From CAZJUO01 sp964549245 (GTDB lineage Bacteria; Patescibacteriota; Patescibacteriia; UBA10025; JAHIVO01): 27,388 nt of DNA. Below are positions 13,713 to 20,920 of the stretch, in pieces. A model generated the notes under the pieces. That model saw nothing but the letters and a program-made list of their open reading frames with translations. It was not told where the DNA came from and made no database searches. Each line of letters begins with the position of its first letter. The first letter of the stretch is position 1. The stretch covers positions 1 to 27,388 of the forward strand of contig CAZJUO010000007.1 of NCBI GenBank assembly GCA_964549245.1, read 5' to 3'. The translations under genes and the position numbers were made by a program.

Positions 13713-15440
13713 TTACACCTCAATCACTACTGGTAATATCATAGGACGGCGTTCTGTTTTGGAAAACAGGAACTGGCCTATTTGGTCTCGAATTTTATTC
13801 TTAATGTAAACATCGTCAATCGAGGCGCGAGGCTGTTTGTCCTGGAGGATAGTTTTGACCTTTTTTCTGATTTGGTCCAGCAATTGCCTGTTTTGTTTGA
13901 CGTAGATAAAGCCGCGTGAGACGATATAGGGATTCTCTATGTCACCGTTTAAGGCAAGACCGCCGGTTTTGGCATCGATTGCCGCGATAATAACTACCAT
14001 GCCGTCGCCGGCCAAGACCTGACGATCGCGCAGTACGACGTTTGAAACATCTCCTACGCCCAGCCCGTCAACAAAAACGTAATTCGATTTGACTTTGGTA
14101 TTTAGCATTTTTGCATTATTTGATTTAAATTCCAGAACCGAGCCGTTATCCAAAACAAAGATTTTGTTTTTGGGAAAACCGTTTCTAACTGCCAGTTTTT
14201 CGGCTTCTTTGAGGAAGTAGTGGTTAGCGTAAACGGGCAGAAAAAAGGTGGGTTTTATCTGTTTTATAATCTCTTCCATATCTTTAGCAGTACTGTGTCC
14301 GCTACTATGGACATCCATAATATCTGTATGTATGACATTGTCGCACAATCGATACAGATTATCTTTGAGCCGTTGCACGGTCCGTTCATTGCCCGGGATC
14401 ACCGAGGACGAGAAGATAACCGTATCTTGCTTTTTAATTTTTACGAAGCGATGGTTGTTGCTGATGATGCGGGAAAGCACCGCGTTGGGCTCTCCTTGTG
14501 CGCCGGTACAGATTACAATGATTTTGTTATCAGGGTAATTCTTAATTTTATCGACAGTTAATATATTTTTTTGTTTAGTCTTGATATATCCTAACTGGCG
14601 GGCAATTTCGATGTTGGTTTTCATGCTATAGCCATCTAGGGCTACTTTTTTGCCCATCTTTTGGGCAAATTCCAAGACTTGTTTTATCCGCTCTACTTGT
14701 GATGAAAACGTGCCAATTATTAAGCGGCCGGGAGCTTCTTTGATAATAGCTTCCAGGTTTGTGTACATAGTTTGTTCAGAAGTGCGGGGCTGCATTTCAG
14801 TAGCACCTAGGCTTTCCAGCATGAGAATGGTCGGCCGGGGCAATTTAGCTAAATGGTGGTAGGTGATGGGCTGGCGCCCGACGGGATTTTTTTCATACGT
14901 CCAGTCTCCAGGGTGTATGATTGTTCCCGCGGTGGTTTTGAGGAGCACCCCGACGGCGTCCATAATGGAGTGGTCAACAGCGAAAAAACTAGCGCTAAAA
15001 CCGCCCAGTTTAATGGTATCCTGGATTGATTTGATGGTGATGGTCTTAAGCTTTTTTGATGATCCCTTGGTGTGGTCTTCCATCCTCTTTTTTACCAGGG
15101 CCAAGGTTAGCGGACGGCCGATAACTGGCGGATAATTAAGCTTTTCCAGCAATATGGGAGCGGCTCCAATATGATCAAGGTGTCCGTGTGATAAAATTAC
15201 CCCCCGGATCTTTTTTTCTTTACCGCGCAGGTAGTGTGTATTGGGGATAATATAATCAATTCCGGGCATATCTTCTTCAGGAAATTGCAGGCCCATGTCC
15301 AAAATTACGATATTATTTCCGTATTCAAATACCGTCATATTTCTACCGACTTCTTCCTGGCCGCCCAGAGGAATGACGCGGAGAGCCTGCCTGGCCTGCG
15401 AGAAGCGTTTTCGTTTTTTTTGTTTATTAGATTGAGTCAT
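13713..15440 (-). CDS. rnj: ribonuclease J
   Basis: A metallo-β-lactamase/β-CASP exo- and endoribonuclease for rRNA maturation and mRNA decay, cytoplasmic. The 575-residue protein is full length. Metal motif SHGHLDH at 84-90 (H85, H87, D89, H90). HPGDW, the β-CASP motifs (GTFSSQVERI, CTGAQGEP) and the late DVHSSGHS block are present, followed by the C-terminal domain. A short basic N-terminus (KQKKRKRF) precedes the core. It lies just downstream of the tRNA-Leu pair on the same strand and just upstream of trpS. No clear SD or promoter was found in the 77-bp gap before it. Confidence 0.95.
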   Translation of the reverse strand: MTQSNKQKKRKRFSQARQALRVIPLGGQEEVGRNMTVFEYGNNIVILDMGLQFPEEDMPGIDYIIPNTHYLRGKEKKIRGVILSHGHLDHIGAAPILLEKLNYPPVIGRPLTLALVKKRMEDHTKGSSKKLKTITIKSIQDTIKLGGFSASFFAVDHSIMDAVGVLLKTTAGTIIHPGDWTYEKNPVGRQPITYHHLAKLPRPTILMLESLGATEMQPRTSEQTMYTNLEAIIKEAPGRLIIGTFSSQVERIKQVLEFAQKMGKKVALDGYSMKTNIEIARQLGYIKTKQKNILTVDKIKNYPDNKIIVICTGAQGEPNAVLSRIISNNHRFVKIKKQDTVIFSSSVIPGNERTVQRLKDNLYRLCDNVIHTDIMDVHSSGHSTAKDMEEIIKQIKPTFFLPVYANHYFLKEAEKLAVRNGFPKNKIFVLDNGSVLEFKSNNAKMLNTKVKSNYVFVDGLGVGDVSNVVLRDRQVLAGDGMVVIIAAIDAKTGGLALNGDIENPYIVSRGFIYVKQNRQLLDQIRKKVKTILQDKQPRASIDDVYIKNKIRDQIGQFLFSKTERRPMILPVVIEV

Positions 15441-15582
15441 ATATATTGTTTAAAATTTGATTATGAAATTAGTATCACATTTGGCGCCGGTTGATGACAG
15501 AGCCAGTGGATAATTAATGGGCGAAAGAGGAATCGAACCTCCACGGGGTTGCCCCCACACGGCCCTGAACCGTGCGCGCCGC

Positions 15583-15701
15583 GCCTGCCTGTGCCTATGC
15601 CGAGAAGAGGAATCGAACCTCCACGGGGTTGCCCCCACACGGCCCTGAACCGTGCGCGTCTGCCAGTTCCGCCATCTCGGCCCAGGCATAGGCGGGCAGG
15701 C
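15583..15701. repeat. GC-rich inverted repeat flanking the inner tRNA
   Basis: The arms are 15583-15601 and 15685-15701. GCCTGCC pairs with GGCAGGC and CCTATGCC with GGCATAGG; two further pairs (G-C, T-G) and a 2-nt bulge join them, about 17 bp in all. The left arm takes in the last bases of the inner acceptor stem. Folding this stem would bring the two outer tRNA halves together. Confidence 0.8.
15598..15681 (-). tRNA. tRNA-Leu(CAG), complete, nested inside the outer tRNA-Leu
   Basis: An 84-nt type II tRNA. Acceptor GCCGAGA with TCTCGGC, D stem GCG/CGC, anticodon stem CACGG/CCGTG with loop TTCAGGG (anticodon CAG, reads CUG), variable arm GGGG-GCAA-CCCC, T loop TTCGATT, discriminator A. CCA is not encoded. 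All stems are sound, so this copy should be functional. Confidence 0.93.
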
Positions 15702-15786
15702 CTGCCAGTTCCGCCATTCGCCCAAGTTATTATGTTATGTAAAGCGGGACCCCTACCCGTATTTAAAATTTCCGAGAGAAAATTGG

Positions 15787-17637
15787 TTATTCCCAGCCTA
15801 GCCTGGTTTTAATATACCAGCTAGCGACGCCATTCAATCGATCAGAAGGAATGGTTATCCGACTGATTTCAATTCCTTTGACTTTTTCCACTACGCCATA
15901 GTCGTAGTATGGGGAGTAGAGGAAAATTGCTGGCGCTTCTTCGGCTATGATATTTTGGAAATCAATGTATTTTTTTGCCCGTTCGTCTGGGTTATCAATG
16001 GTCCGTGCTTCTTCCAGCAGCTTATCGACATCTTTGTTGTAGTAGTTGGAAAGATTTAAGCCGCCGGAAAGACTTTGTGATGAATGCCAGAAAGGATAGG
16101 GATCGGGGTCGGAACCTAGAATTTCGCCATATAGAAAGGCTTCATAATTTCTTGGTTTAATAACCTCACGGTCTACTCGCAGTGGATTCATTATTTTTAG
16201 TTCGATGCCGACGTTGATTGCTTCCCAGTTGGTTCGTAATATATCAGCGGTTTTTAAATAATCCGATTGGTCTACGGTAGTCAGCGAAAATTTTAACTCG
16301 TTGCCGTCTTTTTGGCGCAGACCGCCGTCTTCTGGTACGGTCCAGCCAGCTTCGTCTAATGTTGTTTTTGCTTGTTCGATATTATACTCATATTTTTTAA
16401 TATCCGGGTGGTGTCCGAGAAAGCCTTCCAGTATGGGGCCGTCAATACTGACCCCTTCATTGTTTAATGATTCCGTGACGATACGCTTTTTATCAGTAGC
16501 ATAGGCCAAGGCTTGCCGAATAGCCTGATCTTTGAGCAAGTCGTTTTTATTATTAAAGAAAATGGCCGTATACTGCGGTAATTGCAATGGGTAAATGACC
16601 AGCTGATCGTTCTTTTTGGCTGTTTCCTGGTAGTCGTTTGGCAGGTAACTTATGCCATCGACAGTGTTGTTTTTCAGGGCAGAAGTAGCTGATTCAAAAT
16701 CCGCATAAAACCGAAAATTGATTTCTTGGAGGTAGGGTTTGGTCTGGTAATAGTAGGGATTTGGGGTTAGCAAATATGACTTGATAGTGCCGGTACGGTC
16801 TTTAGTTAATTCTTCAAATTGATAGGCTCCGGAACCTATTGGTTTTGTGTTGTATTCGGCCAGTTTGAAGTTGCTGGGGGAAACATCACTCCAAATATGA
16901 GCGGGCAAAATGCCGATCGTCAAGTTTGATAAGAAAGGCGAGAACGGTTCTTGTAAAGAAAAGGTAACTGTATAATCATCAATCCGTTCGATCGTTACTC
17001 CTTGAAAGCTGCTGTAATACGGACTGTTGTATTCTGAATCTTTAATAGTGGCAAAGGTAAAGACTATGTCGTCAGCCAAGAGAGCATTGCCATTTTGCCA
17101 CTTGCAGTCAGGACGGAGGTGTATAGTGTAGACCTTTTTATCTTCAGATAGTTCGTAGCCGGTTGCTAAATCCGGTACGAGCTCCAAATCTTCATTGTAG
17201 GTAAACAACCCCGAATAAATCAGCTTACTTATATCGCGGTCAATATCGCTCTGTGCTAAAACGGGGTTTATGTAATTTGGCTGGCCGATCAAGGCTTCAG
17301 TATATGAGCCTCCTTCTTTGGGTAGGTAGACGATATGGCGCTGGTAAAAGCGAACTAATAAAAATCCCAAGCTAACAATGGTACAACCAACTAAAGCCCA
17401 GAGAATAATTTTTTCCTTTTTGGACAAATATTGGGGCAGGTATTGCAATTGCTGCCAGGAGGGAAGGCGTTTTTTAGCTAAAGAAAAAACGAGCCGTTTA
17501 TCCAGTTCGGTTTGTTCGGTCAAGATTGACGGTGGGGTAGGCAAGGAATCCTTATCGCCCTCTTTTTTTGCCTTGGTGAACGGACTCCGTAGTCGGTGAA
17601 ATATGGATGATTTTTTTTGTTTTGCGTTATCTTCCAC
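15787..17637 (-). CDS. membrane-anchored oligopeptide-binding-type protein (SBP family 5)
   Basis: A 616-residue protein. Residues 1-75 are a charged cytoplasmic segment, 76-97 one membrane helix, and from about 105 an extracytoplasmic solute-binding domain of the OppA/DppA family (LIGQPNYINPVLAQSDIDRDISKLIYSGLF, DLATGYELSEDKKVYTIHLRPDCKWQNG, PIGSGAYQF, IRQALAYATDKK). It probably binds peptides. No permease or ATPase genes are nearby and there is no lipobox; anchoring is by an N-terminal helix. The start is GTG, 14 nt after the secG stop, without SD. An upstream in-frame start was not seen. Confidence 0.88.
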   Translation of the reverse strand: MEDNAKQKKSSIFHRLRSPFTKAKKEGDKDSLPTPPSILTEQTELDKRLVFSLAKKRLPSWQQLQYLPQYLSKKEKIILWALVGCTIVSLGFLLVRFYQRHIVYLPKEGGSYTEALIGQPNYINPVLAQSDIDRDISKLIYSGLFTYNEDLELVPDLATGYELSEDKKVYTIHLRPDCKWQNGNALLADDIVFTFATIKDSEYNSPYYSSFQGVTIERIDDYTVTFSLQEPFSPFLSNLTIGILPAHIWSDVSPSNFKLAEYNTKPIGSGAYQFEELTKDRTGTIKSYLLTPNPYYYQTKPYLQEINFRFYADFESATSALKNNTVDGISYLPNDYQETAKKNDQLVIYPLQLPQYTAIFFNNKNDLLKDQAIRQALAYATDKKRIVTESLNNEGVSIDGPILEGFLGHHPDIKKYEYNIEQAKTTLDEAGWTVPEDGGLRQKDGNELKFSLTTVDQSDYLKTADILRTNWEAINVGIELKIMNPLRVDREVIKPRNYEAFLYGEILGSDPDPYPFWHSSQSLSGGLNLSNYYNKDVDKLLEEARTIDNPDERAKKYIDFQNIIAEEAPAIFLYSPYYDYGVVEKVKGIEISRITIPSDRLNGVASWYIKTRLGWE

Positions 17638-17651
17638 TGTGATCAGAATGG

Positions 17652-17873
17652 TTATTGTCGAATCAGTACGTTAGCTACCGCTATAGCAAAAAAGAGGATA
17701 CTGACTACAATAGTAGCAATGAATAAAGTCTTTTCAAAGCCTCGTTTGGTGCGATAGACATTGCCTTCACCGCCGAACGCCGTAGACAGCCCAGTGCCGC
17801 GACTTTGGAATAAAACGGCCGCGACTAATATCGCTGCTAGAACAATCTGTGCAATATTGAGGATATTTTCCAT
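17652..17873 (-). CDS. secG: preprotein translocase subunit SecG
   Basis: A 73-residue SecG, a small inner subunit of the SecYEG channel. Two membrane helices (about 5-21 and 50-70) flank the conserved loop FQSRGTGLSTAFGGEGNVYRTKRGFEK. It comes first in a two-gene unit with the binding protein. No SD precedes the ATG. Confidence 0.93.
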   Translation of the reverse strand: MENILNIAQIVLAAILVAAVLFQSRGTGLSTAFGGEGNVYRTKRGFEKTLFIATIVVSILFFAIAVANVLIRQ

Positions 17874-17904
17874 GTCGAATTAAGTGAGTAAATAAGTAAT
17901 CTAT

Positions 17905-17933
17905 ACGATAGCAAAAGCAGACTTATTTGTCAA
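17905..17933 (-). promoter_or_regulatory. secG promoter
   Basis: On the minus strand, consensus TTGACA (17933-17928), a 17-nt spacer and TATCGT (17910-17905) with extended TGC. The leader is about 25-30 nt. Confidence 0.65.
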
Positions 17934-18059
17934 TCTGTTCTCCTACTGCCTTTTTCCCCTGCTCGCATTTCGTTTGCCAGTTAGTGATATTGCTTTTTGC
18001 GCATCTATGGCCAGGAGGGCAGGGTATAGTGGGCGGCAAGGCAGGAAGGCGAGTCATGA

Positions 18060-18215
18060 TTATTTATTTGAAGACTTCCCTTTTTTAATAATCAATCGCT
18101 GAAGCTGCCGTACGCTACGACCCGAAAGTTTCATGGCGGGTTTTTTCTTCTTGAGTCGCCTTTTTTGTTTGGCAATGATTTTTTCTTCAGCTTGTTCAGT
18201 GTCAATAATTTTCAT
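18060..18215 (-). CDS. small basic protein translationally coupled to uvrC (51 aa)
   Basis: The ATG overlaps the uvrC stop as ATGA, which points to coupled translation. The 51-residue product is very basic. It has an acidic first ten residues, then KQKRRLKKKKPAMKLSGR and QLQRLIIKKGK, predicted helical. The sequence resembles nucleic-acid-binding or ribosome-associated tails, but I recognise no family. No other start or SD competes. The frame stays open through the whole otherwise empty segment between uvrC and the secG promoter region. Confidence 0.6.
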   Translation of the reverse strand: MKIIDTEQAEEKIIAKQKRRLKKKKPAMKLSGRSVRQLQRLIIKKGKSSNK

Positions 18216-19978
18216 AAAAATTCTTTAATATTTTTTGCAGCAGCCAAACCAACAATTTTTGTTAATTCATACTGCGTAGCGTTGCGTACAGCGTCAACGG
18301 AGCCAAAAGCGGTTATCAGCTTTTTTTTCTTGGCTGGGCCGATGCCGGGAATATCGTCGAGCGCAGAATGGACTATATCATGGTAATGTTTTTTTCTATA
18401 AAAAGTAATGGCAAAACGGTGTGCTTCGTCCCGCATACGTTGTATCAGGTACATGGCTTCGGAGTGTTTGGCGAGTTGTGTGGCATTTTTTTTGTCCGGT
18501 ACGAATAGTTCTTCGTTTTTTTTCGCCAAAGCGGCGATCGGTGTCGGCACCGAGACTTGCTTTAGCACTGTGTTTAGCTGTCCTTTGCCACCGTCAAGGA
18601 TGACTAAATCAGGTTTTGGCCACGCTGCCTCACCGCTGTCTTCACCCCCGGGGGGAGGATTATTTTTGAATCTGCGCAGCAGCAGTTCAGCCATCATGGC
18701 TGGGTCGTTAATTCCCTCCACTGTTTGGATAGCAAATTTCCTATACCATTTTTTATCGGGCTGTCCGTCAGTGAAGACTATCATCGAGCCAACCGGGTTG
18801 TGGCCCTGGATATTGGAAATGTCATACACCTCAATGCGTTTTGGCTTGGTTTTGAGCGATAGCGCTTGCTGCAGTTGTTGGAGAGCTTGCCTGGCTTTTG
18901 TTGATTCCTTTTGCCAGGAAGCCTTTTGGGAGGCAAGGTAGTGCTGTGCGTTTTCCTGGCCCATCTGGAGTAATTTCTTTTTTGTGCCGCGGACAGGCTG
19001 GAGCAGCCGGCAATGAAAGGTTTTCTCTAATAGTTTTTTGTTGGTGATCGCAGTCGGAATAATTATCAGGGGAGGTATTTTAGTAGCTTGGGAATAGTAT
19101 TGCTCAATAAATGATTGCACTATTTCCTGATCTGACCGCTGTTTGGTGTTTTGCAAGATAAAATTCTGTCGGCTTGCCAGAAGACCGTGGCGGATAAAAA
19201 AGAGATTGATGGCCGCCAAATCATCCTCTCGAGCGATACTGACGATGTCTTGGTCTTCTTTTTTGGTGGAGACAATTTTTTGCTTTTCCGCTATTTTAGT
19301 TACGGATTCAATTTTATCACGCAGCTGCGCGGCTTGTTCGAATTGGCGCCTGGAAGCCGCTTGTTTCATTTGTTGTTTTAGGTTGGTAATAATATCGGTA
19401 AAGTGGCCGTTTAAAAAATGTGTAATCCGTTGGATCGTTTGTTGATATTCTTGTTGGTCAGCCGGGCCGAGTAATTCGGGGTAGCGTTGCTGAAGGTACT
19501 CCAGGTGATGTTTGCGGATAGGTTTGGAGAAATTGCGATGGGGAAATAGTCTCCGCAGCAAGTGTAATGTCTGCCGGACCGAACTGGCTGAAACAAAGGG
19601 CCCGAAATATTTAGCTCCGTCGTTATTGATCCGCCGTACGGGATAGACGCGGGGGTAGGCTTCATCAAGCGTGATTTTTATATACAAAAAATTTTTGTCG
19701 TCTTTGAGGTCGATATTGTACGGGGGTTGGTGTTTTTTTATCAAATTAGCCTCTAATAGGACGGCTTCTGTTTCTGTTGAAGTGATAATGAATTCTGCCT
19801 TAGCGATATTTTTTACAAGTAGTTTTTTATGGGGGGTCAGCTGGTTTTTTTTCTGGAAATATGAGGCGATCCGGCTGCGTAGTTTTTTAGCTTTGCCGAT
19901 ATACAGTATCTCGCCCAGTTTATTTTTATATACATAAACCCCAGGTTTTAAAGGAATTTTTTTTAGGTTAATCTTCAT
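18212..19978 (-). CDS. uvrC: excinuclease ABC subunit C
   Basis: UvrC makes both incisions in nucleotide excision repair. About 588 residues, normal length. The N-terminal GIY-YIG nuclease domain (PGVYVYKNKLGEILYIGKAKKLRSRI) comes first, then a UVR coiled motif (RRQFEQAAQLRDKI), the RNase H-like C nuclease (RIEVYDISNIQGHNPVGSMIVF ... LVILDGGKGQLN) and helix-hairpin-helix repeats (IPGIGPAKKKKLI, IVGLAAAKNIKEF). An in-frame TTG at 19984 lies 4 nt from the -10 box and is unlikely to be transcribed, so the ATG at 19978 is preferred. A small ORF overlaps its stop. Confidence 0.95.
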   Translation of the reverse strand: MKINLKKIPLKPGVYVYKNKLGEILYIGKAKKLRSRIASYFQKKNQLTPHKKLLVKNIAKAEFIITSTETEAVLLEANLIKKHQPPYNIDLKDDKNFLYIKITLDEAYPRVYPVRRINNDGAKYFGPFVSASSVRQTLHLLRRLFPHRNFSKPIRKHHLEYLQQRYPELLGPADQQEYQQTIQRITHFLNGHFTDIITNLKQQMKQAASRRQFEQAAQLRDKIESVTKIAEKQKIVSTKKEDQDIVSIAREDDLAAINLFFIRHGLLASRQNFILQNTKQRSDQEIVQSFIEQYYSQATKIPPLIIIPTAITNKKLLEKTFHCRLLQPVRGTKKKLLQMGQENAQHYLASQKASWQKESTKARQALQQLQQALSLKTKPKRIEVYDISNIQGHNPVGSMIVFTDGQPDKKWYRKFAIQTVEGINDPAMMAELLLRRFKNNPPPGGEDSGEAAWPKPDLVILDGGKGQLNTVLKQVSVPTPIAALAKKNEELFVPDKKNATQLAKHSEAMYLIQRMRDEAHRFAITFYRKKHYHDIVHSALDDIPGIGPAKKKKLITAFGSVDAVRNATQYELTKIVGLAAAKNIKEFL

Positions 19979-19988
19979 AGACAAGGGT

Positions 19989-19994
19989 ATTATA
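19989..19994 (-). promoter_or_regulatory. uvrC promoter (-10 box)
   Basis: TATAAT preceded by TGC on the minus strand, 10 nt before the ATG at 19978. The leader would be only a few nucleotides. Confidence 0.65.
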
Positions 19995-20035
19995 GCATAT
20001 GGCTTATATTCACCGGGTGAAACATGAAAATGGGC

Positions 20036-20064
20036 TTGACAAGTGACGAGGCTTATGGTATCAT
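20036..20064 (+). promoter_or_regulatory. strong promoter of the orphan gene at 20133
   Basis: Consensus TTGACA (20036-20041), a 17-nt spacer and TATCAT (20059-20064) with extended TGG. The leader is about 60 nt and ends in the SD. Confidence 0.8.
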
Positions 20065-20132
20065 GGCCTGTTTAGTACCTTGATTATGAAAAGATATAAG
20101 AGAAGTTAACCATAAAAAAATTGGAGGCACGG

Positions 20133-20786
20133 ATGCGTATTAACGTGCAAGCAGTATGTCCTCGGGATTCACGGGATTCAAAAAAATCCAGGGGAGCGGA
20201 GCGTAAGCCGGGCGTACACGCCAACAAGAATTATTTTTTTGTCGGCGGCGAAACCTACGGAGAAGTATGGCGGCCAGTTTTTGGAAGCCCGCATAAGTCA
20301 GTTACCGATTTTTATGTACGTACCGGAGCATATGGCAGGCCGGTTGATTTTCAGGCCATATTATTTACCGGTAAGCGTAAGGTCAATGGATCAGCCGAGA
20401 TGGTGGTAGCCATCGGCGATGGTCTGAAGGTGCTCAAGCCCAGCCAGCCTCCGCGTGAGGGACATGCGGATATGTATGCTTTCGGCAATAAGCTCCGGGA
20501 CGACCGGATTCTGCCCGTCTTTTATCTGCGCGTTACCCGCCAGGGAGGATTGACGATCCGCCGGTATGAGGTTGACCGCGATGCGGTCGTTATTGACCGA
20601 GGCGCTTACCGTGTAACGGTCAAGTGCCATGAATTCCTCTCTATTAATAAGGGAGAAGATTTGAGCAATGCCCATGATCTTTCCAGAAAATTTCAAAGTA
20701 TCAATTTCATGTTGATGCCGCTGGCTAAGATTATTAGCCAGGCGTACAGCGAGCTTATCGCTGGGGAAAAGGTAAATGTAGCCTAA
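20133..20786 (+). CDS. hypothetical protein with strong expression signals
   Basis: A 217-residue protein that I cannot assign. It starts at the ATG 5 nt after GGAGG (a TTG at 20121 lies within the SD region and is rejected). The first ~30 residues are basic and polar (CPRDSRDSKKSRGAERK). The rest looks like mixed α/β with several strands (KNYFFVGGETYGEVW, PVFYLRVTRQGGLTIRRYEV, YRVTVKCHEFL) and a helical end. No membrane helix, signal peptide or catalytic motif is evident. It is a single-gene unit between uvrC and uvrA with a near-consensus promoter, a good SD and a strong terminator, so it is probably well expressed. A link to repair is only suggested by position. Confidence 0.75.
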   Translation: MRINVQAVCPRDSRDSKKSRGAERKPGVHANKNYFFVGGETYGEVWRPVFGSPHKSVTDFYVRTGAYGRPVDFQAILFTGKRKVNGSAEMVVAIGDGLKVLKPSQPPREGHADMYAFGNKLRDDRILPVFYLRVTRQGGLTIRRYEVDRDAVVIDRGAYRVTVKCHEFLSINKGEDLSNAHDLSRKFQSINFMLMPLAKIISQAYSELIAGEKVNVA

Positions 20787-20809
20787 ACGGTGATGAACTT
20801 CTTTTTTGT

Positions 20810-20844
20810 ACCCGGTCTGTTAATACTGGCAGATCGGGTTTTTT
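20810..20844 (+). terminator. terminator of the orphan gene
   Basis: A 10-bp stem, ACCCGGTCTG with CAGATCGGGT (one G-T pair), a 10-nt loop, then a run of T from 20839. Confidence 0.9.
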
Positions 20845-20858
20845 ATTTGTCCACGCTC

Positions 20859-20887
20859 TTGACCGCTGGCCAGATAGGGTGTATACT
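20859..20887 (+). promoter_or_regulatory. uvrA promoter
   Basis: TTGACC (20859-20864), a 17-nt spacer and TATACT (20882-20887). The leader is about 27 nt and has no SD. No LexA-type box was recognised. Confidence 0.65.
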
Positions 20888-20920
20888 GTCTCTCGTATCT
20901 TTATACGCTGATTTTATCAT

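Larger units (their letters stand above)
15518..15723 (-). tRNA. interrupted outer tRNA-Leu(CAG), two halves split in the D arm
   Basis: Read on the minus strand, the 5' half is 15723-15702 (acceptor GGGCGAA, then the D-arm start). The 3' half is 15578-15518 (anticodon stem with CAG, long variable arm, T arm, acceptor TTCGCCC, discriminator A). The acceptor strands pair perfectly over 7 bp and differ from those of the inner tRNA. Removing 122 nt (15580-15701, or one base earlier) restores an 84-nt tRNA-Leu, exactly the size of the inner one. The halves match the inner tRNA identically over 15 and 53 nt. No CCA is encoded. It may be a dead gene, a split/spliced tRNA or an assembly error. Confidence 0.6.

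Noticed and set aside
17923..18057. A 44-codon minus-strand frame (starts MTRLPALPPTIPCPPG) just after the small basic ORF
   Set aside because: It has no SD, is Pro/Cys-rich and unlike a protein, and runs into the -35 box of secG. It is probably a chance frame in GC-rich spacer.
2518..19984. Alternative genetic code (UGA as Gly)
   Set aside because: folD and uvrC end in TGA at family-normal lengths. Glycines in conserved motifs do not need TGA codons.
19978..19984. TTG at 19984 as the uvrC start
   Set aside because: It lies only 4 nt after the TATAAT box, so the transcript would start inside or after it. The ATG at 19978 fits better.
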